The notes below the pieces were generated by a model. That model was not told the origin of the DNA, ran no database searches, and saw only the letters and a program-made list of their open reading frames with translations. A program made the translations under genes and the position numbers. From Ignavibacteriales bacterium (GTDB taxonomy: Bacteria > Bacteroidota > Ignavibacteria > Ignavibacteriales > Melioribacteraceae), in contig JAGUYK010000046.1 of the NCBI GenBank assembly GCA_020061355.1, positions 1-64,000 of the forward strand: a stretch of 64,000 bases of DNA, written 5' to 3'. Of this stretch, positions 38,457-47,881 are shown piece after piece (the stretch's first letter is position 1; each line of letters begins with the position of its first letter).

Positions 38457-39782
38457 ATGGCAGAGAAAACAAAAGAAAAAAGAACTGGAAATACGAGTGA
38501 TAATTCAAAATATTCGATGGATACTCATCTTATTTATGGTAAAAATGTAAGCGACAAATGGGATTATTCACATCATGTGACTGCTCCTATTTCTTCATCA
38601 ACAACATTTCGTCTCGATTCAGTCGAACGAGGTGCTCAAGGTTTTATGCAATTTGCAAATACTGAGCTGCTTGGTGATTCGGCTCCAATTTTCATATATG
38701 ACCGGCTTGGTGAACCTAACAAGGATATGCTTGAGGAAAATCTTGCTTATGTCGAAAAAGGTGAAATGGCTGTCAGTTTTTCAAGTGGAATGGGTTCTAT
38801 TTCCGGTGTACTTGGTATTCTAACAAAAACAGGCGACGAAATTATTACTCATAAGACTCTTTATGGTTGTACATTCTCACTGCTGAAGAATTGGTATCCG
38901 CGTTATAATATCAAATGGACTCCTATCGACCTTACAGATATGAATAATTTGCAAAACTCGATTACTGAAAAAACTAAAGTGATTTATTTTGAAACTCCGG
39001 CAAATCCTAATATGGAAATAATTGATATTAAAGCTGTAAGAAATGTTGTTGATCAATTCAATGAAAATCGGAATGAACAAAATCAAATCTATATTGTAAT
39101 TGATAATACTTTTGCAACTCCGTTTTGTCAAAGACCTATTGAGTATGGTTCAGACTTTGTTGTTCATTCATTAACTAAAGGAATTGGTGGATTTGGTACC
39201 GATATGGGCGGAGCTGTAATTGGTCGAAGAAAATTCCAGGATATGCTGCAGTTATTCAGAAAAGATTTTGGTGCTGTATTAAGTCCCAAAAATGCCTGGT
39301 CAATTTTAACATATGGACTTCCGAGTTTGGCAGTTCGCCAGCGTCATCAAATAAAGACTGCAACTAAAGTAGCAGAATTCTTAAACTCTCACTCGAAAGT
39401 GGATTTTGTAAACTATCCCGGTTTAGCCGATTTTAAATATTATGAAATTGCAAAAAAGCAAATGATTGATTTCAACGGTGACTTTGCACCCGGAAGCATG
39501 ATCTATTTTGCTCTGAAAGGAAGAAATCCGGTTGAAGCCAGAGAGATTGGCAAAAAATTTATGGATCATGTTGCTGATAAAGCATATACCATGACTCTCG
39601 CAGTATCACTCGGACACACCAGGACATTGATCGAACACCCGGCTTCCATGACACATTCAATTGTACCACCTGAAGAATTGGAGATTAGAGGAATTGATGC
39701 AGGCGGAATCAGACTGGCAATAGGTCTGGAAAATCCAGATGATATTCTGTTCGATTTAAATGAATCGTTAAAAATTATTTAA
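38457..39782 (+). CDS. Cys/Met-metabolism PLP enzyme (cystathionine gamma-lyase/synthase family)
   Basis: This 441-aa fold-type I PLP enzyme carries the PLP lysine K241 in VHSLTKGIGG and family segments SSGMGSISG and ETPANPNMEIIDI. The N-terminus has an extra hydrophilic stretch of about 30 residues, and a FMQFANTELLGDSAPIFIYDR region that is longer than in classic gamma-synthases. The family includes cystathionine gamma-lyase, gamma-synthase, methionine gamma-lyase and O-acetylhomoserine sulfhydrylase; the neighbour at 37247 favours reverse transsulfuration. A strong GGGAGG Shine-Dalgarno precedes the start. The 232-base upstream spacer shows no S-box or other riboswitch shape. Confidence 0.88.
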   Translation: MAEKTKEKRTGNTSDNSKYSMDTHLIYGKNVSDKWDYSHHVTAPISSSTTFRLDSVERGAQGFMQFANTELLGDSAPIFIYDRLGEPNKDMLEENLAYVEKGEMAVSFSSGMGSISGVLGILTKTGDEIITHKTLYGCTFSLLKNWYPRYNIKWTPIDLTDMNNLQNSITEKTKVIYFETPANPNMEIIDIKAVRNVVDQFNENRNEQNQIYIVIDNTFATPFCQRPIEYGSDFVVHSLTKGIGGFGTDMGGAVIGRRKFQDMLQLFRKDFGAVLSPKNAWSILTYGLPSLAVRQRHQIKTATKVAEFLNSHSKVDFVNYPGLADFKYYEIAKKQMIDFNGDFAPGSMIYFALKGRNPVEAREIGKKFMDHVADKAYTMTLAVSLGHTRTLIEHPASMTHSIVPPEELEIRGIDAGGIRLAIGLENPDDILFDLNESLKII

Positions 39783-39785
39783 CTG

Positions 39786-39826
39786 CCTTCCTAAAATCCC
39801 TCTCTTAAGGGGAGGGATAATTTAAT
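39786..39826. repeat. Small palindromic intergenic repeat, copy A
   Basis: The sequence has a CCTTCCTAAAATCCCTCTC arm and a matching GGGAGGGAT arm that fold into a stem (39796-39804 with 39810-39818, one G-U pair). A related copy lies at 47882. It fills most of the short gap between the PLP enzyme and pgeF and could also act as a weak terminator, though no T tract follows. Confidence 0.6.
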
Positions 39827-39837
39827 CTATTAAATAA

Positions 39838-40575
39838 ATGGAAATAATATTTAGTAACCTCTTCAGAAAATTTCCCGAAATCATTTTCGGATTTTCAACT
39901 AAAATCGGTTTGAAACGTGAAGCACCTTTTCATTTTAATCTATCTTTAACGGTTGGTGATAATGCAGATGTTGTAAAAGAGAATCGGGATTATTTTTTTA
40001 ACCGGCTTGGATTATCAACTTGTCAAATCGCTTTTCAGAAACAGGTTCATAGTGATATAATAAAATTTGTAGAAACTCCCGGTTTGGTTGGCGAGAGTGA
40101 TGCGCTGATTACGAAAATTCCTGGAATTGGTCTTGCGATTTCCGCAGCCGATTGCTCTCCAATTTTTATTTATGATTCAGAGAATAAAATAATTGCTGCC
40201 GTGCACTCTGGATGGAAGGGGGCTCAAAAGCAGATTCTTAAAAAAGTTTTAGGCAATTTAAATTTTCATTTTAAAAGTAAACCTGAAAATCTATATGTTT
40301 ATGTCGGTCCGTCAATTTCTCAAAAGAATTATGAAGTTGGAAGTGAAGTAGCAGTTTTATTCGATCAAAAATATTTATTGATCAAGGAGAAGAAAATTTA
40401 TCTTGATGTTCTGGGTGCGAATGTGGATATGCTATTGAAATTTGGTATTTCAAAAGAAAATATCGAAGTATCTGAAAATTGCACTTTTGAGGAGAAAGAT
40501 CTATTACACTCTTATCGCCGCGACGGAAATAATTCCGGAAGGATGTTAGGAGTAATTGAATTGAAGGGAGAATAA
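39838..40575 (+). CDS. pgeF: Purine nucleoside phosphorylase/polyphenol oxidase family (YfiH, LACC1-like)
   Basis: This 245-aa protein belongs to the YfiH/LACC1 family. The metal ligand set is H71 (QKQVHSD), C106 (SAADCSPI) and H123 (AVHSGWKG), and the C-terminal YRRDGNNSGRM motif is intact. E. coli YfiH is reported to edit peptidoglycan precursors that carry serine in place of alanine, while relatives phosphorolyse purine nucleosides; which applies here is unknown. Its stop overlaps the next start as TAATG, opening a tightly packed run of eight genes. Confidence 0.88.
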   Translation: MEIIFSNLFRKFPEIIFGFSTKIGLKREAPFHFNLSLTVGDNADVVKENRDYFFNRLGLSTCQIAFQKQVHSDIIKFVETPGLVGESDALITKIPGIGLAISAADCSPIFIYDSENKIIAAVHSGWKGAQKQILKKVLGNLNFHFKSKPENLYVYVGPSISQKNYEVGSEVAVLFDQKYLLIKEKKIYLDVLGANVDMLLKFGISKENIEVSENCTFEEKDLLHSYRRDGNNSGRMLGVIELKGE

Positions 40576-41495
40576 TGTTTTCTGAGAAGGCAAAAATTAC
40601 ACTTGGATTCATATTAATTTGTTTGATATGGGGCTCAACATGGCTGGTAATCCGCCTGGGACTGGAATCATTAACTCCGATAATCTCCGCCGGTATTCGT
40701 TTTACTCTTGCTTCGATTTTTGTTTATGTAATGATGAGGATAAAAAAAATTAATCTGCAGAATGATCAGTTGTCAATTAAACTCTACCTTGTTCTTGCAT
40801 TCTTTTCATTTGTGATTCCGTTCGGTTTAGTCTACTGGGCAGAACAGTTTATTCCTTCCGGATTAGCCTCAATAATATTTGCTGTAATGCCGTTTGGCGT
40901 TCTGATTTTTTCCAGACTTGCTATTCCCGAAACAAAAATATCATTCTATCAGGTTGCTGGTGTATTACTTGGATTTGCCGGCATAATTACAATCTTCTCA
41001 GAAGATATTAGTATTGATATTTCAAACAACTTTTTGGGAATGGTTGCCGTTTTATTAAGTGCAACAATGCAAGCAGGAATAGCTGTCACAATAAAAAAAT
41101 ACGGCAGCCATCTAAATCCTTTATCAATGAATTTTGTCCCTTTGCTGATTGCCGGAATAGTAATGACAATTTATTCATTCATTTTCGAGAACATCACTTA
41201 TTGGAGTTTTGATCTAAATGCCATTGGTTCTATAACTTATCTTGCATTCTTCGGTACTATGGTAACCTTTACAACTTATTACTGGTTGTTGAAAAGAATG
41301 AACATAGTAATTCTCTCGCTATCAACTTTTATAACACCAATTGTTGCTGTCTTACTCGGCTGGATTGTATTGAATGAAAAATTCACAACGCAGGCATTAG
41401 CCGGAAGCGCCATGGTGCTAATAGGAATTTTATTTGCTAATTTTCGAGGGCTCTTTAATTATTATCAATTAACCAAAAAGAAATTCAAATCATGA
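40575..41495 (+). CDS. DMT-superfamily (EamA) membrane transporter
   Basis: This 306-aa protein has ten helices in two EamA repeats, with the N-terminal motif CLIWGSTWLVIRLGLE and a GVLLGFAGI segment in repeat 1. It is a different, diverged member from the one at 23127. Substrate unknown. It shares one base with pgeF and overlaps folB by four bases, so it is probably cotranscribed with folate genes without an obvious functional link. Confidence 0.87.
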   Translation: MFSEKAKITLGFILICLIWGSTWLVIRLGLESLTPIISAGIRFTLASIFVYVMMRIKKINLQNDQLSIKLYLVLAFFSFVIPFGLVYWAEQFIPSGLASIIFAVMPFGVLIFSRLAIPETKISFYQVAGVLLGFAGIITIFSEDISIDISNNFLGMVAVLLSATMQAGIAVTIKKYGSHLNPLSMNFVPLLIAGIVMTIYSFIFENITYWSFDLNAIGSITYLAFFGTMVTFTTYYWLLKRMNIVILSLSTFITPIVAVLLGWIVLNEKFTTQALAGSAMVLIGILFANFRGLFNYYQLTKKKFKS

Positions 41496-41860
41496 CCAAT
41501 ATTATCAGAATTAAGAACGCCATATTTTATGCTTATCACGGAGCATTGGCAGAAGAACAGAACATAGGTGGTGTATTTGAAGCTGATCTCGATATTTATA
41601 CAGATTTCTCCGAAGCAGCAGCAAAGGATAATCTGAAATTGACAATTAATTATGACGAAGTTTATAAATTTATTTATAAAATTGTTCACGGGAAAAAATA
41701 TTACCTGATCGAAACCCTTGCTACATTAATTGCAGACGGTTTATTGGAGAAATATAAAAATATTTCCAAAATAGCTGTACGTGTCCGCAAACATCATGTA
41801 CCTGTTGGCGGTGTTCTGGATTATGTTGAAGCTGAAGTGATTAAAGAAAATGGTAAGTAA
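41492..41860 (+). CDS. folB: Dihydroneopterin aldolase
   Basis: This 122-aa enzyme cleaves 7,8-dihydroneopterin to 6-hydroxymethyl-dihydropterin and glycolaldehyde in folate synthesis. The motif FYAYHGALAEEQNIGG near residues 11-26 contains the substrate-binding residues, and VRVRKHHVPVGGVLDYVEAEV near 97-117 contains the catalytic lysine. It overlaps folK by 11 bases; together they give two consecutive steps. Confidence 0.94.
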   Translation: MTNIIRIKNAIFYAYHGALAEEQNIGGVFEADLDIYTDFSEAAAKDNLKLTINYDEVYKFIYKIVHGKKYYLIETLATLIADGLLEKYKNISKIAVRVRKHHVPVGGVLDYVEAEVIKENGK

Positions 41861-42353
41861 TATTTTTTTAGGACTTGGATCGAATGTTGGAGACCGGTTA
41901 AGTTATTTAAAACTTGCAGTTGAGCGAATTCTGAAAGCAGGTAACTGTTTTTTAAAGAAATCATCTTCCATTTATGAAACTAGACCATATGGTAATTTAG
42001 AACTGGGAAATTTTTTTAATGCGGTAATCCAAATTGATACTGCTCTTAAACCTGACGAGTTATTTGAATTTGTAAAAAGGTTGGAAATTGAAATAGGGCG
42101 TAAAGAGACAAAGAAAAAATGGGCTCCGCGTGAAATTGATATTGATATTCTTTTCTATAATCAGTTAATTTATAACGAAAATTACCTGGTTATTCCGCAT
42201 CCGGCAGTTTTGAAGAGGGATTTTGTTTTAATACCGATTATAGAAATTTCGTCGGACTTCTCTCATCCGGTTATAAGAAAGAAATTATGTAATTTGGACC
42301 TTAATTTATTAGAGTCGTACATCATCAATAAAACAGACCACAAATTAATTTAG
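41850..42353 (+). CDS. folK: 2-amino-4-hydroxy-6-hydroxymethyldihydropteridine pyrophosphokinase
   Basis: This 167-aa HPPK transfers pyrophosphate from ATP to the pterin product of FolB. Family motifs are FLGLGSNVGDR at 6-16, YETRPYG near 43-49 and KWAPREIDIDILFY near 88-101, with the metal-binding aspartates. Its start overlaps the folB end. The gene after it is a deoxynucleoside kinase; folK-kinase neighbours or fusions are known in related bacteria. Confidence 0.96.
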   Translation: MVSNIFLGLGSNVGDRLSYLKLAVERILKAGNCFLKKSSSIYETRPYGNLELGNFFNAVIQIDTALKPDELFEFVKRLEIEIGRKETKKKWAPREIDIDILFYNQLIYNENYLVIPHPAVLKRDFVLIPIIEISSDFSHPVIRKKLCNLDLNLLESYIINKTDHKLI

Positions 42354-42360
42354 TAGAAAT

Positions 42361-43005
42361 ATGTCAGAGATAAGATATATTGCAATTGAAGGGGTTATAG
42401 GTGCCGGTAAAACTACACTTGCTCAAAAGCTTTCGGATAAATTAGGGTCTAACCTTATACTCGAACAATTCGAAGAGAATCCTTTCCTCGAAAAATTTTA
42501 TGAAGATAGAAAACGTTTTGCATTTCAGACACAGATGTTTTTTCTTATAAATCGTTATAAACAGCAGCAGCAGCTCAATCAGCAGGAGCTATTTTCCAAT
42601 TATATTGTTTCAGATTACATTTTCGAAAAAGATAAAATATTTGCATACCTTAATCTTTCCGGAGAAGAAATAAAACTTTATGAGAGCATCTTCCCGCTTC
42701 TTGAAAGAGATATTCCAAAACCGGACCTGGTTATTTTTCTGCAATCAAGTATTGACCGGCTTGTGGGCAATGTAAAATCGAGAGGAAGAAAAATAGAAAG
42801 AAATTTAACTCGCGGATACCTTGCCGAACTATCGGAAGCTTACAATAACTTTTTCTTCAAGTATAACAACACTCCTCTTCTTATTGTAAATACAACTGAA
42901 ATTGATTTTGTAAACCGCGAAGAGGATTTTGACGAATTGTATATGCAGATTTTCAGGGAAGACAGAGGGTTTATAGAATATTTCAATCCGGAGGTTAAAG
43001 TATAA
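42361..43005 (+). CDS. Deoxynucleoside kinase
   Basis: This 214-aa protein phosphorylates deoxynucleosides for salvage into the dNTP pool. The P-loop GVIGAGKTT is at 11-19, the substrate-binding EQFEENPFLEKFY segment near 36-48, and the ERNLTRGYLAEL lid region near 146-157. These fit the deoxyadenosine/deoxyguanosine kinase type. It is seven bases after folK and one base before a small membrane-protein gene. Confidence 0.92.
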   Translation: MSEIRYIAIEGVIGAGKTTLAQKLSDKLGSNLILEQFEENPFLEKFYEDRKRFAFQTQMFFLINRYKQQQQLNQQELFSNYIVSDYIFEKDKIFAYLNLSGEEIKLYESIFPLLERDIPKPDLVIFLQSSIDRLVGNVKSRGRKIERNLTRGYLAELSEAYNNFFFKYNNTPLLIVNTTEIDFVNREEDFDELYMQIFREDRGFIEYFNPEVKV

Positions 43006-43006
43006 G

Positions 43007-43225
43007 ATGAGTTTTTTAAGAATAGTATTGTGGGCGCTGCTTTTTTATCTTGTTATAAGAACAGCAAAAAATGTAATGAAATTATTTTCCGGCAATAATA
43101 AATCTGAACCTAAAAAAAGCACTTTTAAAGTTTACAGATCTAAATACAACATAAAAAAAGAAGATGTAATTGATGCCGAATATGAGGAAATAAAAAATTC
43201 GGAGCCGGATAATTCTAAAAATTGA
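43007..43225 (+). CDS. Small membrane protein, DUF4834-like, 72 aa
   Basis: This short protein has one membrane helix (about residues 4-20) followed by a basic stretch and a C-terminal KKEDVIDAEYEEIK motif that I associate with small FCB-group proteins of unknown function. It starts one base after the kinase gene stop, with GGAGG upstream, and its end lies six bases before the GT9 start. The tight packing supports a real gene. Confidence 0.75.
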   Translation: MSFLRIVLWALLFYLVIRTAKNVMKLFSGNNKSEPKKSTFKVYRSKYNIKKEDVIDAEYEEIKNSEPDNSKN

Positions 43226-43230
43226 TCCTG

Positions 43231-44319
43231 ATGTCAGTTCGAAATAAAATCAAGAAAGCTTTTAATTCCTTCCTTGAGAAGTTATTATCTGTTAATGAAT
43301 CCCACGATTGGAATTTAGAATCAACTGAAAAAGTATTGATAGTTCGTCAGCATAACCAATTTGGTGATATGCTTGCAAGTGTTTCTTTATTCAGAGCGTT
43401 CAAAGAGACCTATCCTGAATGTAGAATTACTTTAATTGCCGGCCCTGAAAATTTTTTTGCAGTCAAAAAAAATTCTCTTATCGATGATCTGTTCATTTTT
43501 GATAAAAGGAAGCTGTTAAATCCCTTTTATTCTGTCCGGTTAAAGAAAATTCTTAGTAGAAAATATGATGCGGCAATTGTGCCGGCAACAGTTGCGGTTT
43601 CTACAACAAGTTGTCTTCTGACAGGGTTATCCAAAGCAAAGGTAAAAGTTGGACCTAATTCTCTCGATGGTATCCCGAACAAAATGAATTATGCATTTCA
43701 TAACCGTGTGAATCTTAATTGGAAGAAAAATCCGGATGCGCACGTTTCGGATTTTATACTTGATATTGTAAGACCATTTGGAGTTACGACAAAAAATTTT
43801 ACTTCACACATTTCTTTTGATAATAAAGATCTTCAATATGCCTCGGATTTTCTAAACAAGATTAATCCTGATAGGAAAATATTGATAGGAATACATGCAG
43901 GTGCCGGAAAACCGCAGAACAGATGGTCTTTGTTCAGTTTTATCGAACTTATAAATAAAATTATCAAAGAGTTTGATGCTGTTTTTTATTTTACCGGAAG
44001 CCGTTCAGATAAAGAAATTATTGATTTCATAAAAAAATATTTTCAACAGGAAGGATACTTCTTAAATAAAACAATTCCGCAACTTGCGGCTTTAATTTCA
44101 AGAAGCAGCTTGTTCATTACAAATGATACAGGTGTAATGCATGTAGCCGGGACAACACCCACTCCGCAAATTTCACTTTTTGGTCCTACCAATCCGTTCA
44201 ACTGGGCACCGCTTGGTGAGAATAAATTTTTTATTCGCAAGTCGGAATTGATGAGTGACATTTCTGTGGAGGACGTATTCAATATTGCAAAATATATACT
44301 TGACAAGAATAAAATATGA
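43231..44319 (+). CDS. Glycosyltransferase family 9 (heptosyltransferase-like)
   Basis: This 362-aa GT-B enzyme belongs to the LPS heptosyltransferase family. The N-terminal RQHNQFGDMLASVSLFRAF motif lies near 41-59, GAGKPQNRWSLFSF near 225-238, and the nucleotide-sugar site is ITNDTGVMHVAGTTPTPQISLFGPTNP near 293-319. It would add heptose or another sugar to lipopolysaccharide core. A TTG at 43222 could add three residues. It overlaps the next gene by four bases. Confidence 0.88.
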   Translation: MSVRNKIKKAFNSFLEKLLSVNESHDWNLESTEKVLIVRQHNQFGDMLASVSLFRAFKETYPECRITLIAGPENFFAVKKNSLIDDLFIFDKRKLLNPFYSVRLKKILSRKYDAAIVPATVAVSTTSCLLTGLSKAKVKVGPNSLDGIPNKMNYAFHNRVNLNWKKNPDAHVSDFILDIVRPFGVTTKNFTSHISFDNKDLQYASDFLNKINPDRKILIGIHAGAGKPQNRWSLFSFIELINKIIKEFDAVFYFTGSRSDKEIIDFIKKYFQQEGYFLNKTIPQLAALISRSSLFITNDTGVMHVAGTTPTPQISLFGPTNPFNWAPLGENKFFIRKSELMSDISVEDVFNIAKYILDKNKI

Positions 44320-45875
44320 AACTTAATTCGCAAAACTTAGCAGCTATTGATGTTGGCACAAATTCATTTCATCTAATTGTCGTCGGAATTAAAGAAGACG
44401 GCAATTTTGAAATCATTGACCGCGAGAAAGAAATGATCCGACTTGGAGAGGGAAGTTCAGGTGATATTAAATATATCCAACCCGATGCAAATAAGAGGGC
44501 TATAGAAACTTTAAAAAGATTTAAGGGGATTGCGGATTCGCACAATGCAGTTGTTAGAGCCGTTGCTACAAGTGCAGTTCGCGAATCACATAATAAAAAT
44601 GAATTCATTGCAAAAGTTTTTGATGAAACAAAGATTGAAATTGAAGTAATAAGCGGCTACGAAGAAGCGCGACTTATTTATCTCGGCATCTTAAAAGCGG
44701 TTCCGATCTATAACAAAAAAGCATTGGTATTTGACATCGGTGGGGGAAGTACTGAATTTGTTCTTGGTTATCATGGAAGATCGTTGCATACGGTGAGTGT
44801 TAAAATTGGTGCAGTCCGCCTCGCTCAAAAATTTTTCCCGGATTATGAAATAACAAATCAAAAAGTTAAGGATTGCCGCAAATGGGTTGAAGGGGAAATA
44901 TTCCATGCTTCGGAGGTTATGAAGAAAGAAGGATTCGATATTTGTGCCGGTTCCTCGGGTACGATTATGTCCGCAGGTTTAATGATACAGGCAATGCGTA
45001 AGGGCCCCACTTCAACTCAAACCATTCTCAATAATTTTGAATTCACTAAAGATGAATTGAAAAGGATAGAGAAGGAGATTCTTACACGTAAGTCGGTTGA
45101 GAAGAGGAAGAAAATACCCGGACTGGATGAAAAACGTGCTGATATCATTCCGGCCGGTATAATTATCCTCTCAACGATCTTCGATCTATTCGAATTGGAT
45201 AAAATGACAATCTCCGGTTACGCTCTTCGGGAGGGAATTATAATTGATACACTTCAAAAAGAACATATAAATGGTTCTACAAAACCAAATTTAATTGATA
45301 TTAGAAAAGAGAGCGTTAAGCATCTTGCAGAGTCGAGCAGGTACGATGTTGAACATTGCAGACATATTGCCAAATTTGCTTTAAAAATATTTGATGATTT
45401 AAAAAAGCTGCATCAACTTGGCGATGAATGCCGGGAGTATCTTGAAGCTGCAGCTATTCTTCATGATATCGGCTATCATATATCTCATACGAATCATCAT
45501 TATCATAGTTATTATATAATCCGTAATAGTGAGCTTCTTGGTTTTAATGATAATGAGATAAGTATTATTGCAAATACTGCTCGTTATCATCGTAAGAGTC
45601 ACCCGAAAAAGAGTCATGATGATTTCAATGAATTACCTGACAGAGCTCAACAGATAATTAAAAAGCTCTCAGCTATTTTACGTGTAGCAGATTCATTCGA
45701 TAGAACGCATAAGAGGATAATTGAGAATTTAGAATTGAGAATTGAGAATCAAATTGTTAGGATAAAACTGAAAGTGAAAAAGAATGGGAATCCTGAAATT
45801 GAATTATGGAGTTTGGAAAGAAGAAAAGCTCTCTTTGAAGAAGTGTTTGAAAAAAAAATAATTATTAATTATTGA
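44316..45875 (+). CDS. Ppx/GppA phosphatase with C-terminal HD domain
   Basis: This 519-aa protein has the acetate/sugar kinase-like Ppx/GppA fold in residues 1-310, with IDVGTNSFHL near 11-20 and FDIGGGSTEFVLG near 140-152 as phosphate loops. Residues 325-500 hold an HD-type domain, seen as CRHIAKFA and AAILHDIGYHISHTNHHYH. It is expected to act on inorganic polyphosphate or on pppGpp; sequence does not separate these. The histidine-rich stretch near 390 is unusual but within the family pattern. It is the last gene of the pgeF run. Confidence 0.92.
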   Translation: MKLNSQNLAAIDVGTNSFHLIVVGIKEDGNFEIIDREKEMIRLGEGSSGDIKYIQPDANKRAIETLKRFKGIADSHNAVVRAVATSAVRESHNKNEFIAKVFDETKIEIEVISGYEEARLIYLGILKAVPIYNKKALVFDIGGGSTEFVLGYHGRSLHTVSVKIGAVRLAQKFFPDYEITNQKVKDCRKWVEGEIFHASEVMKKEGFDICAGSSGTIMSAGLMIQAMRKGPTSTQTILNNFEFTKDELKRIEKEILTRKSVEKRKKIPGLDEKRADIIPAGIIILSTIFDLFELDKMTISGYALREGIIIDTLQKEHINGSTKPNLIDIRKESVKHLAESSRYDVEHCRHIAKFALKIFDDLKKLHQLGDECREYLEAAAILHDIGYHISHTNHHYHSYYIIRNSELLGFNDNEISIIANTARYHRKSHPKKSHDDFNELPDRAQQIIKKLSAILRVADSFDRTHKRIIENLELRIENQIVRIKLKVKKNGNPEIELWSLERRKALFEEVFEKKIIINY

Positions 45876-45944
45876 ACTCACCTCTCGCTCTATCTTATAT
45901 AAATAAAGAAGGGTAGTGAATTGATTCATAATTTTTTATCAGAA

Positions 45945-45971
45945 TTGACAAGGTGGTTTTATACATATTAG
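45945..45971 (+). promoter_or_regulatory. Candidate promoter of the asnS-nuoJKLM operon
   Basis: A perfect TTGACA at 45945-45950 is followed after 15 bases by TATTAG (45966-45971). The spacer is short, so confidence is low, but this is the best site in the 189 bases before asnS. It would give a leader of roughly 87 bases. Confidence 0.33.
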
Positions 45972-46064
45972 TAAATTATTTGTTTATGAAAAGTATAGGT
46001 CTTTTTGCATTTATAACCGACTGATGACTATATTTACCAATCATTTTTCAAAAAAAATCAGATA

Positions 46065-47363
46065 ATGAGACCTACAGTTTATATCAATGACCTATCAAAA
46101 CATGTTGGCGAAGAAGTCACGCTTAAGGGCTGGCTTTACAACAAAAGATCAAGCGGTAAAATTAAATTTTTAATCTTGCGTGATGGTACCGGTTACGTTC
46201 AGTGTGTTGTTTTCAAAGGAAATGTATCGGATAATATTTTTGAGTCTGCCGAAAAGATTACTCAGGAATCAAGTTTCGAAGTGACCGGAAAAATTCGCGA
46301 AGAGAAACGCGCTGTTGGCGGTTATGAGCTTGATGCAACCGATGTAAAAATTATCGGTCTTGCACACGAATACCCGATAACACCTAAAGAACATGGAATT
46401 GAATTCCTGATCGATAACCGTCACCTATGGGTCCGTTCCAAAAGACAGGTTGCAATTCTCAAAATCCGCGCGCGCGTTGTAAAAGCAATCCGCGATTTCT
46501 TCGATGAAAGGGGATTCATACTTTTTGATCCGCCTATTATCACTCCTAACGCATGCGAAGGGACATCAACACTATTCGAAATGGAATACTTCGATCTCGG
46601 CAAAGCATATCTTACACAAAGCGGTCAGCTTTATGCTGAAAGCGGTGCAATGGCACTTGGCAAAGTTTATACGTTCGGTCCAACATTTCGTGCAGAAAAA
46701 TCCAAAACACGCAGGCACTTAACAGAATTCTGGATGGTGGAACCTGAAATGGCTTTTTATGATCTTGACGACGATATGGATCTTGCAGAAGAATTTATTG
46801 AATACATTGTACAAACAGTTTTAAGAGATAGAGCAGAAGAATTAAAAGAACTTGAACGTGATACTTCCAAATTAGAAAAAGTTGTTCGCCCATTCCCAAG
46901 AATTTCATACTCAGATGCAGTTGAGATTTTGAAAAAGAAGGGTGTAGATTTTCAGTGGGGAAATGACCTGGGCGGTGCCGACGAAACAATAATTGGAGAA
47001 GAGTTTGACCGACCTGTGATGATTCACCGTTATCCATCCGAAGTTAAAGCATTTTATATGAAACGCGATCCTGAAAATCCGAAAGTTGCACTTGCTGTTG
47101 ATGTAATTGCGCCTGAAGGATACGGAGAAATTATCGGTGGGAGTCAGCGTGAAGATAATCTCGATTATTTGCTCGAGAGAATTCAAGAGCATGATTTACC
47201 ACAGCAATTTTTTGAGTGGTATCTGGATCTAAGAAGATTTGGAACTGTTCCTCATGCCGGGTTTGGACTAGGATTGGAAAGGACAGTTAGCTGGATTTGC
47301 GGGCTAGAACATTTACGTGAAGCAATTCCATTTCCACGAATGATTTATAGGAACACACCATAA
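46065..47363 (+). CDS. asnS: Asparaginyl-tRNA synthetase
   Basis: This 432-aa class IIb synthetase charges tRNA-Asn. The N-terminal OB-fold tRNA anticodon-binding domain spans about 1-110. Class II motif 2 appears as [21 protein letters not shown] (near 207-227) and motif 3 as [15 protein letters not shown] (near 402-416). IIGGSQRED near 361-369 is the ATP-binding segment found in AsnRS. Its stop is one base from the start of nuoJ2, so it is the first gene of a seven-gene plus-strand run that is otherwise a complex I membrane arm. Confidence 0.95.
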   Translation: MRPTVYINDLSKHVGEEVTLKGWLYNKRSSGKIKFLILRDGTGYVQCVVFKGNVSDNIFESAEKITQESSFEVTGKIREEKRAVGGYELDATDVKIIGLAHEYPITPKEHGIEFLIDNRHLWVRSKRQVAILKIRARVVKAIRDFFDERGFILFDPPIITPNACEGTSTLFEMEYFDLGKAYLTQSGQLYAESGAMALGKVYTFGPTFRAEKSKTRRHLTEFWMVEPEMAFYDLDDDMDLAEEFIEYIVQTVLRDRAEELKELERDTSKLEKVVRPFPRISYSDAVEILKKKGVDFQWGNDLGGADETIIGEEFDRPVMIHRYPSEVKAFYMKRDPENPKVALAVDVIAPEGYGEIIGGSQREDNLDYLLERIQEHDLPQQFFEWYLDLRRFGTVPHAGFGLGLERTVSWICGLEHLREAIPFPRMIYRNTP

Positions 47364-47364
47364 T

Positions 47365-47880
47365 ATGAATATTGAACTCATTCTATTCATTGTCTTAGCA
47401 CTGGTTGCTTCAGTTTCTTCACTGATGATGATAACGAGACGGGGTGCGGTTATTAGCGCAGTCTTTTTAGTTTTAAATTTCTTTGCACTTGCCGGATTAT
47501 ATCTTCTGTTGAATGCGCAATTTATTGCTGTCGTTCAGGTTATTGTATATGCCGGTGCCATTATGGTACTATTCTTATTTGTTCTGATGCTGCTTCGTAC
47601 AGATAACGAACCTAAAATATTGATGGATAGACGTCCGATCAAATTATTTGCACTTCTAATTACTGTTTTTGTATTCATTCAAATTGCTTATTTAATTTTT
47701 GTAGGAACACCATCTGAAAATCTTTCTCCGGATCAATTAAAAAGTATAAATTCCGGAACAATTCAAACCATAGGTCAAGAACTTTATACTAATTATATAA
47801 TACCATTTGAAGTCGCCGGATTTTTATTACTTGCTGCTACAATTGGTGCGATGGTTTTAGCAAAGAAAAAATTTGAGTAG
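47365..47880 (+). CDS. nuoJ: NADH-quinone oxidoreductase subunit J (set 2)
   Basis: This 171-aa second NuoJ has the family core AQFIAVVQVIVYAGAIMVLFLFVLML at about 49-74, named here by its ends, and five helices. It is clearly diverged from the copy at 15795, for example in the N-terminal RRGAVISAVFLVLNF. It opens a second set of membrane-arm genes without nuoA-I. It starts one base after asnS, so translation is probably coupled. Confidence 0.94.
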   Translation: MNIELILFIVLALVASVSSLMMITRRGAVISAVFLVLNFFALAGLYLLLNAQFIAVVQVIVYAGAIMVLFLFVLMLLRTDNEPKILMDRRPIKLFALLITVFVFIQIAYLIFVGTPSENLSPDQLKSINSGTIQTIGQELYTNYIIPFEVAGFLLLAATIGAMVLAKKKFE

Positions 47881-47881
47881 A

